Shown in pieces: positions 25,400 through 34,800 of a stretch of 64,000 bases of DNA. This stretch comes from G964291335 sp964291335. Lineage in GTDB: Bacteria; Chloroflexota; Dehalococcoidia; Lucifugimonadales; UBA3495. The notes beneath the pieces were generated by a model. It was not told the DNA's origin and did not search any database. It saw only the letters and a list, made by a program, of their open reading frames with translations. Made by a program: the position numbers and the translations under genes. The stretch spans positions 2,418,001 to 2,482,000 of the forward strand of contig OZ219748.1 in NCBI GenBank assembly GCA_964291335.2. The letters are read 5' to 3'. Within the stretch, counting starts at the first letter, position 1; every line of letters starts with the position of its first letter.

Positions 25400-26614
25400 T
25401 TGGATACTGATAGTTTGCCTCCATTATTGGTTTTCATCGTATTTCTGCCCCTTTTTGCCTACCTCAGTCTGGCAGAGCACGCCGGCAGCAACGGGGGCGG
25501 CATCCTGCGCGAATCCTCGCCCGCTCAACGGGCCTGGTTCATCCTGGCCCCTCTCAAATATGCCTGTGTTATTGCCCTGGCCATTACCAGCCTCCAGTTA
25601 GCGCGCCTTACCCCGAACCCGTCTTTCCTGCCGCTGACCGTTCCCGGCGTTGCGCTGGCGCTGCTGGCGCTGCTGACGGTCGTTCATCGCATCGCCGCGC
25701 TGCTGGGACAGCGTCAGCCGGGGCTGGCGGAACGGCTGGCGCGGCCGGTTACTTCAGCCCTTCGCCGGGGCGGCCGCTCCCGCAATGGAGCCGCCATACC
25801 GGCTGGCCGGTTCGATGGAGAAGAAGACCAGGGTGAACCGAAACCTGCGCTGAACATAACCGAGGAAGACCTGGTAGCAATGGACCGGCACGACCGGGAA
25901 ATGCTTCGTTCCATCATCCAGTTGGATAATTCCACGGCCCGGGAAGTGATGGTGCCCCGGCTGGATATGGTTGCTATTGAGCTGACGACGCCCTTGCGGG
26001 AGGCTACCGCGCCCATCATCGCCAGCGGCCACACCCGCATCCCGGTCTATGAGGAAAACCTGGACCATATCGTCGGCATCATCCATTCCCTGGACTTGCT
26101 GCAACTGCTTTCCCGGGATGATGGAACCGCCTACAATCTGCGAGACTTGCTGCGGGAACCTTACTTTATACCGGAAAGCAAGCGGCTGGACGCGCTGCTG
26201 CAGGAATTTCAGGAACGGGCTGTTCAGATGGCAATAGTCGTGGACGAGTGGGGCGGCACTGAAGGGTTGATTACTATGGAGGATTTGCTGGAAGAAATTG
26301 TCGGCGAGATTGAGGATGAATTCTCCAAAGGGGAAGAGCCGGAAATAAAACGGGAGCCGGACGGCGCAGTTCTGGTGAGCGCCGGCGTTACCCCCGACGT
26401 AATCGGGGAAATGTTCCATACCACGCTGGATAACCCGGATGTGGATACGGTGGGCGGGTACGTTTATACCGCCCTGGGTAGAATGCCCCGCGTGGGTGAT
26501 GTGGTGGAGACCGAGCAGTTGGTAATTGAGGTAATTTCGGTGATTGGCCGCCGTATAAACCGGCTGCGTATCCGGCCTGGAACCCCGGCTGCCCCGCAAA
26601 ACGCCGCCGACTGA
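25400..26614 (+). CDS. CNNM/CorC (hemolysin C) family membrane protein with CBS domains
   Basis: 404 residues from a TTG at 25400. The N-terminal third has about three membrane segments. From about residue 155 comes the TEEDLVAMDRHDREMLRSII linker typical of the family, then paired CBS domains (REVMVPRLDMVAIE to about residue 300, with VDEWGGTEGLITMEDLLEEIVGEIEDE) and a CorC_HlyC C-terminal domain (about 310-395). Relatives are magnesium/cobalt efflux or Mg-homeostasis proteins. It is the second gene of the glmU transcript, and a strong hairpin follows. Confidence 0.85.
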   Translation: MDTDSLPPLLVFIVFLPLFAYLSLAEHAGSNGGGILRESSPAQRAWFILAPLKYACVIALAITSLQLARLTPNPSFLPLTVPGVALALLALLTVVHRIAALLGQRQPGLAERLARPVTSALRRGGRSRNGAAIPAGRFDGEEDQGEPKPALNITEEDLVAMDRHDREMLRSIIQLDNSTAREVMVPRLDMVAIELTTPLREATAPIIASGHTRIPVYEENLDHIVGIIHSLDLLQLLSRDDGTAYNLRDLLREPYFIPESKRLDALLQEFQERAVQMAIVVDEWGGTEGLITMEDLLEEIVGEIEDEFSKGEEPEIKREPDGAVLVSAGVTPDVIGEMFHTTLDNPDVDTVGGYVYTALGRMPRVGDVVETEQLVIEVISVIGRRINRLRIRPGTPAAPQNAAD

Positions 26615-26650
26615 ACGCCGGGGCGGTAAAAATCCGGGCTGAATAAGAAA

Positions 26651-26678
26651 GCAGGGCGGGTTAGAAAACCCGCCCTGC
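26651..26678. terminator. Hairpin after the glmU operon
   Basis: A perfect 12-bp stem (26651-26662 with 26667-26678, GCAGGGCGGGTT) with a 4-base loop, between convergent genes. No clean T run follows on either strand. Confidence 0.65.
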
Positions 26679-26765
26679 CGGTTGGTTCAAGGCTTGCCCC
26701 TGCCTTTATTATCGTCGGCCCGCTTTGCTTGAGCCGCGGGCCAGGCTCCCTTTAGGTCAGCCCCC

Positions 26766-27128
26766 CTACGGCTGGTAGCCCAGGGGGTTGATCCAGTCAA
26801 TCGGGTTTGGCGCTCCCCGGATGAACAGCCGCTGTTCGGCGATTTCCGAAGTTGCGGCGGCATTATCCCCGTTGGCATAGCCCTGCCAGATTTCCTCCGG
26901 AGATTGCCGGCGCGCTGCCGGCGGCGCAGCTTCATCCGCGCCGGCGCCGACCACCGCCACCTGGGTATTGCCGGCCTTCGCTTCCAGGGGCTGCCCATAA
27001 AGGTAACCGGATATGCCGAGCAGCCCTACTGCCAGCGCCAGCGCCACCGCTACCGGCAGCGCCATTCGCTCCCTTAAGGACTTTTTGTCCATCAATGTAT
27101 AGTCGTAACCTGCTTCCATCGCTTCCAC
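26766..27128 (-). CDS. Small single-pass membrane protein, unknown
   Basis: 120 residues at most. A Met- and charge-rich start (MEAGYDYTLMDKKSLRERM) precedes one hydrophobic segment (about residues 24-46, PVAVALALAVGLLGISGYLYG), then an Ala/Glu-rich extracellular or periplasmic tail ending in DWINPLGYQP. Not recognised. The start may be one of two Met codons near 27128. It is the last gene before the glmU terminator on the opposite strand. Confidence 0.5.
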   Translation of the reverse strand: MEAMEAGYDYTLMDKKSLRERMALPVAVALALAVGLLGISGYLYGQPLEAKAGNTQVAVVGAGADEAAPPAARRQSPEEIWQGYANGDNAAATSEIAEQRLFIRGAPNPIDWINPLGYQP

Positions 27129-27264
27129 CGCCCAAAAAATAATAAATGAATAAGACCAGTTGAAAATGAAGGCGGTTTAATCTACCTGTTCCTTAACCCC
27201 GGTTATGGATTAGCCAGGACAGGGGCAAAAGCGCTGAAGACGAACATTGCCCGACCACCGCAGC

Positions 27265-27477
27265 TCAGCGGGGCCTGGCGGCGTTCATCCCCCCGGGGGT
27301 TATTGGTTCGTTCAGGTAGATGTCGCCGTTGCGAATTTTTATGTTGAAGCCGCAATCAGGATTAATACAGACCCACGCCTTATAATGAACCGAAGCTCCC
27401 TGGCCCCCGTAATCGGAAAGGGGAACCAGCTGCCCCAGGTTGCATCTCAAGCACTTGGGCATCGCGTTTTCACCCAC
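27265..27477 (-). CDS. Small zinc-ribbon protein
   Basis: 70 residues. Two Cys pairs, CLRC near the N-terminus and CINPDC about 30 residues later, form a likely zinc ribbon; the rest is short strands. The GTG at 27477 is preferred because GGAGGGG lies seven bases upstream, better than the internal ATG at 27462. It has its own promoter at 27507-27536. Function unknown. Confidence 0.65.
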   Translation of the reverse strand: MGENAMPKCLRCNLGQLVPLSDYGGQGASVHYKAWVCINPDCGFNIKIRNGDIYLNEPITPGGMNAARPR

Positions 27478-27506
27478 TTACACACCCCTCCACCGTCAGT
27501 TAGCCT

Positions 27507-27536
27507 AATCTAGCATGGGGATTTCCGGCCTGACAA
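27507..27536 (-). promoter_or_regulatory. Promoter of the small zinc-ribbon gene
   Basis: Minus strand TTGTCA (27531-27536), an 18-bp spacer and TAGATT (27507-27512). The rest of the 27478-27849 gap holds only the rpoD terminator; I see nothing else in 27537-27800. Confidence 0.5.
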
Positions 27537-27800
27537 GGCAAAGGGGGTATTATTATCGGGTATTTTGGCGCTGCCCGGTATGGGCATTGCCGGGTACGGG
27601 ATGGGTTTCTGCGGCGGCGCCTGGGGCCAAAGGCACAGCGGGAAGGGCCGAGGCCCCGGCCGGCGCAGAGCCGGCTGCTTCCCCACCGGTCTCTGAACTC
27701 CCTGCCGGCCCGGTTGTCAGGGAAGTTGTCAGCGGAAAGGCTGAAAGGGAAAGGCTGAAAGCCGCCGGGCCAGGCTGTTTTTGTGCCTGCTGACAAAGCA

Positions 27801-27834
27801 GCGCCGGCCAGCCTCAACGGAGGCTGGCCGGCGC
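27801..27834 (-). terminator. Terminator hairpin of the dnaG-rpoD operon
   Basis: A perfect 15-bp stem (27801-27815 with 27820-27834) and a 4-base loop, 16 bp past the rpoD stop. Downstream on the minus strand is TGCTTTG, a short T run only. Confidence 0.75.
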
Positions 27835-27849
27835 TTGCCTGGCGGTTTA

Positions 27850-29580
27850 CTACAGAAAATCGCGCAGCTTAATCGAGCGGCTGGGGTGGCGCAGCTTGCG
27901 CAGAGCCTTGGCTTCAATCTGCCGAATCCGCTCGCGGGTAACGCCGAATTCCCGTCCGACTTCTTCCAGGGTACGGCCGCGGCCGTCTTCCAGGCCGAAC
28001 CGAAGCTGCAACACCCGGCTCTCCCGCTCGGTCAAGGTATTAAGCACCTTGGTTACCTGCTCCTTCATCAACTGGAAAGCGGCGGCATCGGCCGGAGCCG
28101 GGGCGTTGCGGTCTTCGATAAAGTCCCCCAAATGGGAGTCCTCTTCTTCGCCGATGGGCGTTTCCAGAGAAACCGGCTCCTGGGAAATCTTCATGATTTC
28201 CTCCACCTTTTCCGGGCTGATTTCCATCTCGTCGCCGATTTCCTTGGGGGTAGGTTCCCGTCCGTATTCCTGGAGCAGCCGCCGATGTTGCCGCATCAGC
28301 TTGTTGATGGTTTCCACCATATGCACGGGAATGCGGATGGTGCGGGCCTGGTCTGCGATGGCTCGGGTGATGGCCTGCCGAATCCACCAGGTAGCGTAAG
28401 TGCTGAACTTGTAACCCTTCCGGTAGTCAAATTTCTCCACCGCCCGAATCAGGCCGATGTTGCCCTCTTGAATCATATCCAGCAGGGCCATGCCCCGGCC
28501 GATATACTTCTTGGCCACGCTGACCACCAGTCGCAGGTTGGCCTCGGTCAGGTGGGCCTGGGCCCGTTCCCCCTCTGCCTTGATTTCGTTAAAGCGCTGC
28601 CGGAAACTGGGCTCATAGCGGGCCAGCTCCGGCAGGGAACCTATTTCGCTGATGGTGGCGTCCAACTGCAAGAGAGTGCAGTCATTCAGGGCAACGGCAA
28701 TATCCGGCGAAATTATCCAGCGGTTCAGGGACAGGGCAACGACCCGCCGGCGCACCTCGTCCGGTTCGATGGCAAAGGTCTCGGCCAGGCTGGCCTTCAG
28801 GTCATCGGAAATCTGGGAGTCGATGGCGCTGGCCAGGGTCGGGTCATTAATCAGCCGCGACAGGGTGGGATTGCGCGGAATTTCCAGGTAATCGCACAGA
28901 GCTTCCACCAGGTCGGTGGCATCGACCAGACGGCGCAGCAGGATTTCCGTCAACTCCCAGTTTCGCTTTGACTGGTTAATTTCCTCCCGCACCTTTTTGC
29001 TGATCAGGTCGGGGCTGCGCAGGGAGTTCATCCCGCCCCGGGGGGGCCGGGCGCCGGTTTCGGTCCGCCGTTTTTCTTCGGCCAATTCCTGCCGCAGCGT
29101 CATGAAATACTCTTCGCCCAGCAGTTCCCGGCTCAGTTCCAGCAGGTGCTTTTCTCCTTCCAGTTTGCGGGCCAGCTCGCGTTCCTTATCGGCGTTCAGC
29201 AAGCTGACCCGCCCGATTTCCCGCAAGTACATACGCACCGGGTCATCCAGAACCTGAAGGCTTTCCGCTTCGGTTTCCCAGTCCGGCTCCTCGCTCTCCT
29301 CTTCAATGTCCGAATCAGCCGGCCCATCTTCCAGCGCCTCGGCCCCCTTGCCCGGAGCGGCGCCCCCGGCCCACGGGTCATCCTGGTCCTCGCCGGCGCC
29401 CGGCACAACCTCTATAACCCCTACCGTAAGGCCATTGCCTTCCGCCAGCTCATCATCCTCCTTGACCACGTTGTTGAGAATGCCCAGGAACTTCTCCTTG
29501 TCCTCCGGGCCGGCCGGCAACGCGTAGTCGTATTCGTCTTCCGAGCGTATGTCCGGGTCCACCTTAGTGCGTCTTACCAT
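27850..29580 (-). CDS. rpoD: Primary sigma factor (RpoD/SigA)
   Basis: 576 residues. After an acidic N-terminus (region 1.1-like, Glu/Asp-rich to about residue 105), region 1.2 begins DDPVRMYLREIGRVSLLNA. Region 2 is seen in LRLVVSVAKKYIGRGMALLDMIQEGNIGLIRAVEKFD and YATWWIRQAITRAIADQ, giving -10 recognition, and region 4.2 in VTRERIRQIEAKALRKLRHP for the -35. A long spacer (about 125-330) lies between regions 1.2 and 2. The start is 6 bp after the dnaG stop. TTGACA/TATAAT promoters in this window fit its expected specificity. Confidence 0.95.
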   Translation of the reverse strand: MVRRTKVDPDIRSEDEYDYALPAGPEDKEKFLGILNNVVKEDDELAEGNGLTVGVIEVVPGAGEDQDDPWAGGAAPGKGAEALEDGPADSDIEEESEEPDWETEAESLQVLDDPVRMYLREIGRVSLLNADKERELARKLEGEKHLLELSRELLGEEYFMTLRQELAEEKRRTETGARPPRGGMNSLRSPDLISKKVREEINQSKRNWELTEILLRRLVDATDLVEALCDYLEIPRNPTLSRLINDPTLASAIDSQISDDLKASLAETFAIEPDEVRRRVVALSLNRWIISPDIAVALNDCTLLQLDATISEIGSLPELARYEPSFRQRFNEIKAEGERAQAHLTEANLRLVVSVAKKYIGRGMALLDMIQEGNIGLIRAVEKFDYRKGYKFSTYATWWIRQAITRAIADQARTIRIPVHMVETINKLMRQHRRLLQEYGREPTPKEIGDEMEISPEKVEEIMKISQEPVSLETPIGEEEDSHLGDFIEDRNAPAPADAAAFQLMKEQVTKVLNTLTERESRVLQLRFGLEDGRGRTLEEVGREFGVTRERIRQIEAKALRKLRHPSRSIKLRDFL

Positions 29581-29586
29581 CTGTCT

Positions 29587-31488
29587 TCACCTTCCACGAT
29601 GAGCATTCGGAGTTGAAGCGTTCAGGGTGTTCTGAATTTCCTTCAGCCGTCGGGTAATGGTCAAAGCCTCCTGTTCGGCGGTCTCATCCCAGCCGGCCGG
29701 CTCACTGACGCCTTCATTGGCCGGGGCAAAGGAGCCCTGCACTTCCTGCATTCGCTCTTTAAGGTAATGCTCCTCCAGGCGCAGGGCCGCTTCCTGGAAA
29801 GCGGGGGCCAGCTGCCACGAGTCCACCGGCGGCAGCGGCCTGCTGACCAGCCCGTCCAAGTGTTCACTCAAATCTTCGGGAACGTACTGTTTAATTTTCT
29901 CCGCAATGGCCCCTTCCGGTATAAGGGCTGCTTCCGTTTCAGCCAGGGCCTTCCGGAAGCAGCGATAGATTTCCCGGTTTTCCGGTCGCCGGAAGAGTTC
30001 TTCCGACAGGTGCGCCACAGCCTCCCTCTTCCGGGCCAACTCCGGGTGGCGCAGCAGCCGGGCCAGGCAATACTCCTCCTGCCGATAGCGGGCCGCCGCC
30101 CCCGACAACAGGGGGGATGGCGGTTCTTCGGCCGGCCCGCCGGGGGCTCCGGGGGCGCGCGACCGCTGCATCCTTCTGCTTCGCGCCCGGTACTGCTTGA
30201 AACTGGCGTTCAGGGTGTCTTCGTTAATAGCCAGCAACCGGGCCAGCCGCTGGTTGTAATGGTCCTGTTGAAGCTCAGGGGTATGAATAACGAAAGGGAA
30301 CATAAGTTCCGCCACGTGGGCCTTGCCTTCCGCGGTGGCGATGTCGAAATGGGCTGGCAGCGTTTTCAGCAAGTATTCGAACAGGGGTATCCCCTCGGCC
30401 ACCAGCGCTTCCCAACCCTGGGGAGCCTGGCGAATAACCTCATCCGGGTCTTTCCCTTCAGGAAGGGCGGCGATGTTCAGCTCCAGAACCGGCTGCGTAT
30501 GTGTTGGGCCGATCTTCCCGGCGCGGTTATTCCGGTGGTTTTGGAACGCCTGCCAGGAAGATTCCAGACTGCGCAGCGTGGCCTGTTGGCCGGCGGCGTC
30601 GGCATCCAGCGCCATAGTTACCCGGTTGGTCAGCCGCCGCGCCTCGGCCACCTGATGTTCGGTAAGGGCGGTGCCCATGGAAGCCACCACATTATCGAAC
30701 CCGTGCTGGTGGGCCATGATTGCGTCCATGTAGCCTTCGACAATTACCAGCCCCTTCTGCCGGGCGGGTTCTTTAGCCAGGTGCAGCGCAAAAAGGATTC
30801 TGCCCTTGTCGAATACCGGGGTGCGGGACGTATTCAGGTACTTGGGTATAGCATCGTCCAAAGCACGGCTCCCGAAGCCCCCCAGTTGGCCGCTGCCATC
30901 CCGGATGGGAATCATCAGCCGGCCCCGAAAGGCGTCCCGGTGGTTTCCGTTCTGGTTCAGCAGGGCCAGGCCGGCTTGCACCAGCTCAGCCGGGGCAAAG
31001 CCCTGCCGGGACAAATGCGTGAACAGCCCTTGCCCGTCCCGGGGGCTTAAGCCCAGTTGAAACTTGCTGCTGCTCTCGCTGCTGACCCCCCGGTTATTCA
31101 GATAGTCTCTGGCGCTGCTCCCCATATCGGAAGCCAGATATTGCTGGAAATACTCCCGCGCAGCGTCGTTAATCCGGTAGGCTCCATCCCGCTCTTCCCG
31201 CCTTTCCCGCTGAAGCGTTACGCCGGTTTGCTGCGCCAGCCGGCGCAGGGCATCGCTGAACTCCAGGTTTTCCACCTTCATCACAAAGGAGAAAACGTCC
31301 CCTCCGGTAGCGCAGGCGCCAAAGCAGCGCCACGACTGACGCTCCGGGTTCACCTGGAAAGAGGGCGTCCTTTCCTGGTGAAAGGGGCAGTTGGCCTTGA
31401 AGGAACGCCCGGAGCGTTGCAAAGGCACGTAACCGGAAACGACTTCCACTATGTCCAGACGGCTTCTGATGTCGTCAATTACGGTCAT
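29587..31488 (-). CDS. dnaG: DNA primase DnaG
   Basis: 633 residues. The N-terminal zinc-binding domain has CPFHQERTPSFQV and CFGAC (CHC2 type). The TOPRIM core follows with VIVEGYMDAIMAH, ALDADAAGQ (metal-binding acidic residues), and EGKDPDEVI. The C-terminal 200 residues are a helical helicase-binding-like domain with low-complexity linkers. DnaG makes RNA primers for replication. It is first in a dnaG-rpoD transcript, an arrangement related to the rpsU-dnaG-rpoD operon of other bacteria but without rpsU. Confidence 0.95.
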   Translation of the reverse strand: MTVIDDIRSRLDIVEVVSGYVPLQRSGRSFKANCPFHQERTPSFQVNPERQSWRCFGACATGGDVFSFVMKVENLEFSDALRRLAQQTGVTLQRERREERDGAYRINDAAREYFQQYLASDMGSSARDYLNNRGVSSESSSKFQLGLSPRDGQGLFTHLSRQGFAPAELVQAGLALLNQNGNHRDAFRGRLMIPIRDGSGQLGGFGSRALDDAIPKYLNTSRTPVFDKGRILFALHLAKEPARQKGLVIVEGYMDAIMAHQHGFDNVVASMGTALTEHQVAEARRLTNRVTMALDADAAGQQATLRSLESSWQAFQNHRNNRAGKIGPTHTQPVLELNIAALPEGKDPDEVIRQAPQGWEALVAEGIPLFEYLLKTLPAHFDIATAEGKAHVAELMFPFVIHTPELQQDHYNQRLARLLAINEDTLNASFKQYRARSRRMQRSRAPGAPGGPAEEPPSPLLSGAAARYRQEEYCLARLLRHPELARKREAVAHLSEELFRRPENREIYRCFRKALAETEAALIPEGAIAEKIKQYVPEDLSEHLDGLVSRPLPPVDSWQLAPAFQEAALRLEEHYLKERMQEVQGSFAPANEGVSEPAGWDETAEQEALTITRRLKEIQNTLNASTPNAHRGR

Positions 31489-31616
31489 TCTGTAGCCGTC
31501 CTCAAAAGGTATGCCGGGCAGGAGGGTGCAGCCCCCGATTGCTTTAAGTTGACGTCGGGATTAGTTCAGCCTGGTAGAAACCGGCGTATTCACAAGGCAC
31601 AAAAGGCCTTGCTACC

Positions 31617-31645
31617 ATTAAAGCAAAAATCACCCGGTTTGTCAA
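31617..31645 (-). promoter_or_regulatory. Promoter of dnaG-rpoD
   Basis: Minus strand TTGACA (31640-31645), a 17-bp spacer and TTTAAT (31617-31622), about 130 bp upstream of dnaG. The rest of the 31489-31881 gap (31646-31881) shows no clear feature. Confidence 0.75.
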
Positions 31646-31881
31646 TTTCCATGAAGAACGCCGCCCGGCTTTTCGCCGCCCCGGTTCAGCAGGGGGCCAG
31701 ACGTTTCTCCTTCTCTTGCGCCGGGTTAAGAGAGGGTCGCACATTGGCGGCAGTCCGTCGGGTTAACGTGGCGGCGTTTGAGGTTTGCAGACGAAGACCC
31801 CGGCCATTCAACCTGAACCGGCGCCGACCGGGGCATAAGCTTCGGTAGTTTATCCGGAGTTTTTTTACAACATTCCCGGCT

Positions 31882-34800
31882 CTAGTCGGCGTTCAGGGGA
31901 ACATCTTCGGGTTCCGGGCCATCGGCGCTTTGCAGCAGCACCGAGTCGGAATGGAGCAACTCTGCCAGCCGCTCCCGCAACTCCTCGCAGTAGCCGGTGC
32001 TGACTACCGGCAATTCCATCACTACGCGGCGCCCCCCGGTGAATATTTCCAGGTTCACCCGGTCCTTGCCGGGGTATTCCAGCAGCAGACTGATAACCTC
32101 CCGCAGCAGATGAGCATCCTCCATCGGGTCGTCGGTTTCGTTAATACCCACGAAGACGGTACGGGAGGCTGTCCCCTGGTTGGCATCGGCGCCGTAACCA
32201 TTGCCGCCGTAGCCGGGATCGTGTCTCCGTCCGTTGCCGTTGCTTCTGCCGTTGCCATTGCTGCCACCGCCGCCGGGCCGGGAGCGGCCGCGCGGGTTTT
32301 CGCTATTGCCCCTGGACGAAGGCTGCTCCGCAGCCGGGGCGGCGCTGCGCGTTGCAGTGGGGGGTTCCTTGACCACCCCGGGAAGCCCGGCGGCGGCCGG
32401 GTCAGCCGGGGCATGCTGGGCGCCTTCCGGTATGGTCAAGGCTTCTGCCTGTTCGCAGGCCAAAGAGTAGCCATCGCCCCGCAGCCGCAGTTTGCCCCGT
32501 ACCCGCGCCAGCTTGCCCTCGCTCCAGAAAGAGGCCGTCCGTTCCAGCACATCGGGCCAAACGATGGTCTCCAGCAGGCCGCCCAGCAGCTCGAAGTTGA
32601 CGACCAGGAACCTTTTCTGCTCCCTGGTATAACGCTCGGCAATGGCCGCCACGTGGCCAATCAGGGTCAGGGTTTGCCCCTGCATATCCTCGTCCAATTG
32701 GTCCAGAGAATTGATAGCGTCTTCCGTATCGGCGGCGGCCAGGGCCATCAAGGGGTTGTAAGAAAGGGAAACCCCCAGCAGTTCCTTTTCCCAGGCCGCC
32801 TTTTCCTGGCTGCTGACGTCGCTGGCCGTCAGGCTGATTCCGGGCATGGCATGGTTGGCTCCCGCGGCGTCGGCGGCGAACATGCTTGCCTGACCGGCGT
32901 TGCGGGAACGGGTAGCGTTCTGAGCCGTGTTCACAATCAGGTCCAGCGAGGCGCAGATAGCCCCTCTGGGGCCAAAGCCGTCGAACGCTCCGGCTTTCAC
33001 CAGGGTTTCCAGCGCGCGCCGGTTCAGACCGCTCACGTCGGCCCGTTCACAAAAATCGTCGATCGACTGGTACGGTCCGTTCTCCTTGCGCTCCTTTACC
33101 AGCGGCCTTACGCCGCCTTCGCTGACCCATTTGACCGCTACCAGTCCGAAGCGAATGCCCGGCGTGGGGCCGCTTTCCTTATCAATGGTAAAGAACTCTC
33201 CGGAGCGGTTAACGTCCGGCGGCAGCACCGGGATGCCCAGGCGGGAACATTCGTTGATCGAGTTGACAATACTGTCCGGGTGATCCAGGCGGGAATTGAG
33301 CACGGAAGCCATATACTCCAGGGGGAAATGGGCCTTGAAGTAGGCCGTCCAGTAGGAGATTAGGGCATAGCTTACGCTGTGGGCTTTGTTGAAGGCATAG
33401 CCGGCGAACGGCTCAATCAGGTCGAATACCTGCACTGCCAGTTGCTGGTCGAAGCCCTTGCCCCGGGCGCCCTGCACAAACCGCTGCCTTTCTTCGGCCA
33501 TCAGCGAGGCAATCTTCTTGCCCATGGCCTTGCGCACCGTGTCCGCCTCTCCCAGGGAATAGCCGGCAAAGTTCTGCAGGATAAGCAGCACCTGGTCCTG
33601 ATAGACGATAACCCCGTAGGTTTCGTCCAGCAGTTCCTTCAGGCTGGGGTGCGGGTAGCTGATTGGCGTCCGGCCGTGCTTGGCGTCGATGAAAGTATCA
33701 ATGTGTTCCATCGGCCCCGGACGGTAGAGGGCAATCATGGCGGCAATGTCGCCCAGGCTGGAAGGCTTCAGCTCCTTGATGTACCGCTGCATACCGGCGC
33801 TTTCCAGTTGGAACAGGTCGGTAGTCTTGCCCGAGGAAAGCAGATCGAAGGTCGCCTGGTCGTCCAGCGGCAGGCGGCCCAGGTCAATTTTTATGCCGCG
33901 AGCCTCATCCAGCAGCCGGGTTGCCCGGTCCAGGATCGTCAGGTTGGTCAAACCCAGAAAATCCATTTTGAGCAGGCCCAGCTTGGCCACCGGGTCCATG
34001 GAATACTGGGTCATCATTACCGGGCTGTTCTCATCGCCTCGGGCCGGCCGTTGCAGCGGGACGGTATGGGTCAGCGGCTCATCGGCAATCAGCACGCCGG
34101 CGGCGTGGGTGCTGACGTGGTGGACGATGCCCTCCAGCCCCTGAGCCTGGTCCACCAGGTTGCGGACGGCGGTGTCCGCAGAGTAAACGTCGTGCAGTTC
34201 CTGGTTAACGCGCAGGGCGTCTTCCAGGGTGCGGGTTTTGAAAGGCACCATGCGGGCGATGCGGTCCACGTCGCCGTAGCTCATGCCCAGGCTGCGGCCC
34301 ACGTCCCGCAGGGCGGCCCGGGCCCCCATGGTGCCAAAGGTGATTATCTGCGCCACCCGGTCGCTGCCGTATTGTTCGATGACGTAATTCAGCACTTCGT
34401 CCCGCCGGTCATCCTGAAAATCCATGTCGATGTCGGGCATTTCCTTGCGTTCCAGGTTCAGAAAACGCTCAAACACCAGGCGGTACTCCAGCGGATCCAC
34501 GTCGGTTATGCCCAGACAATAAAGGGCAACGCTGGCGGCGGCGCTCCCCCGCACGCCGAACAATATACTGCGCTCCCGTACGAACCGGATGATGTCCCAA
34601 ACCACCAGAAAGTAGTTGGCGAACTGGGTGTGGCGGATAACCTCCAGTTCATACTTCAAGCGTTCTTCCGCCTGGGGGCTGGGCCGCTGGTAACGCTGTC
34701 GGAAGCCCCGCCAGCAAAGTTCGGCCAGGTATTCGTCGGCCGGGGCATCATTCGGTGTAGCGTATTTGGGCAGGTGCGTTTGACCGAAGCCCAACTCTAC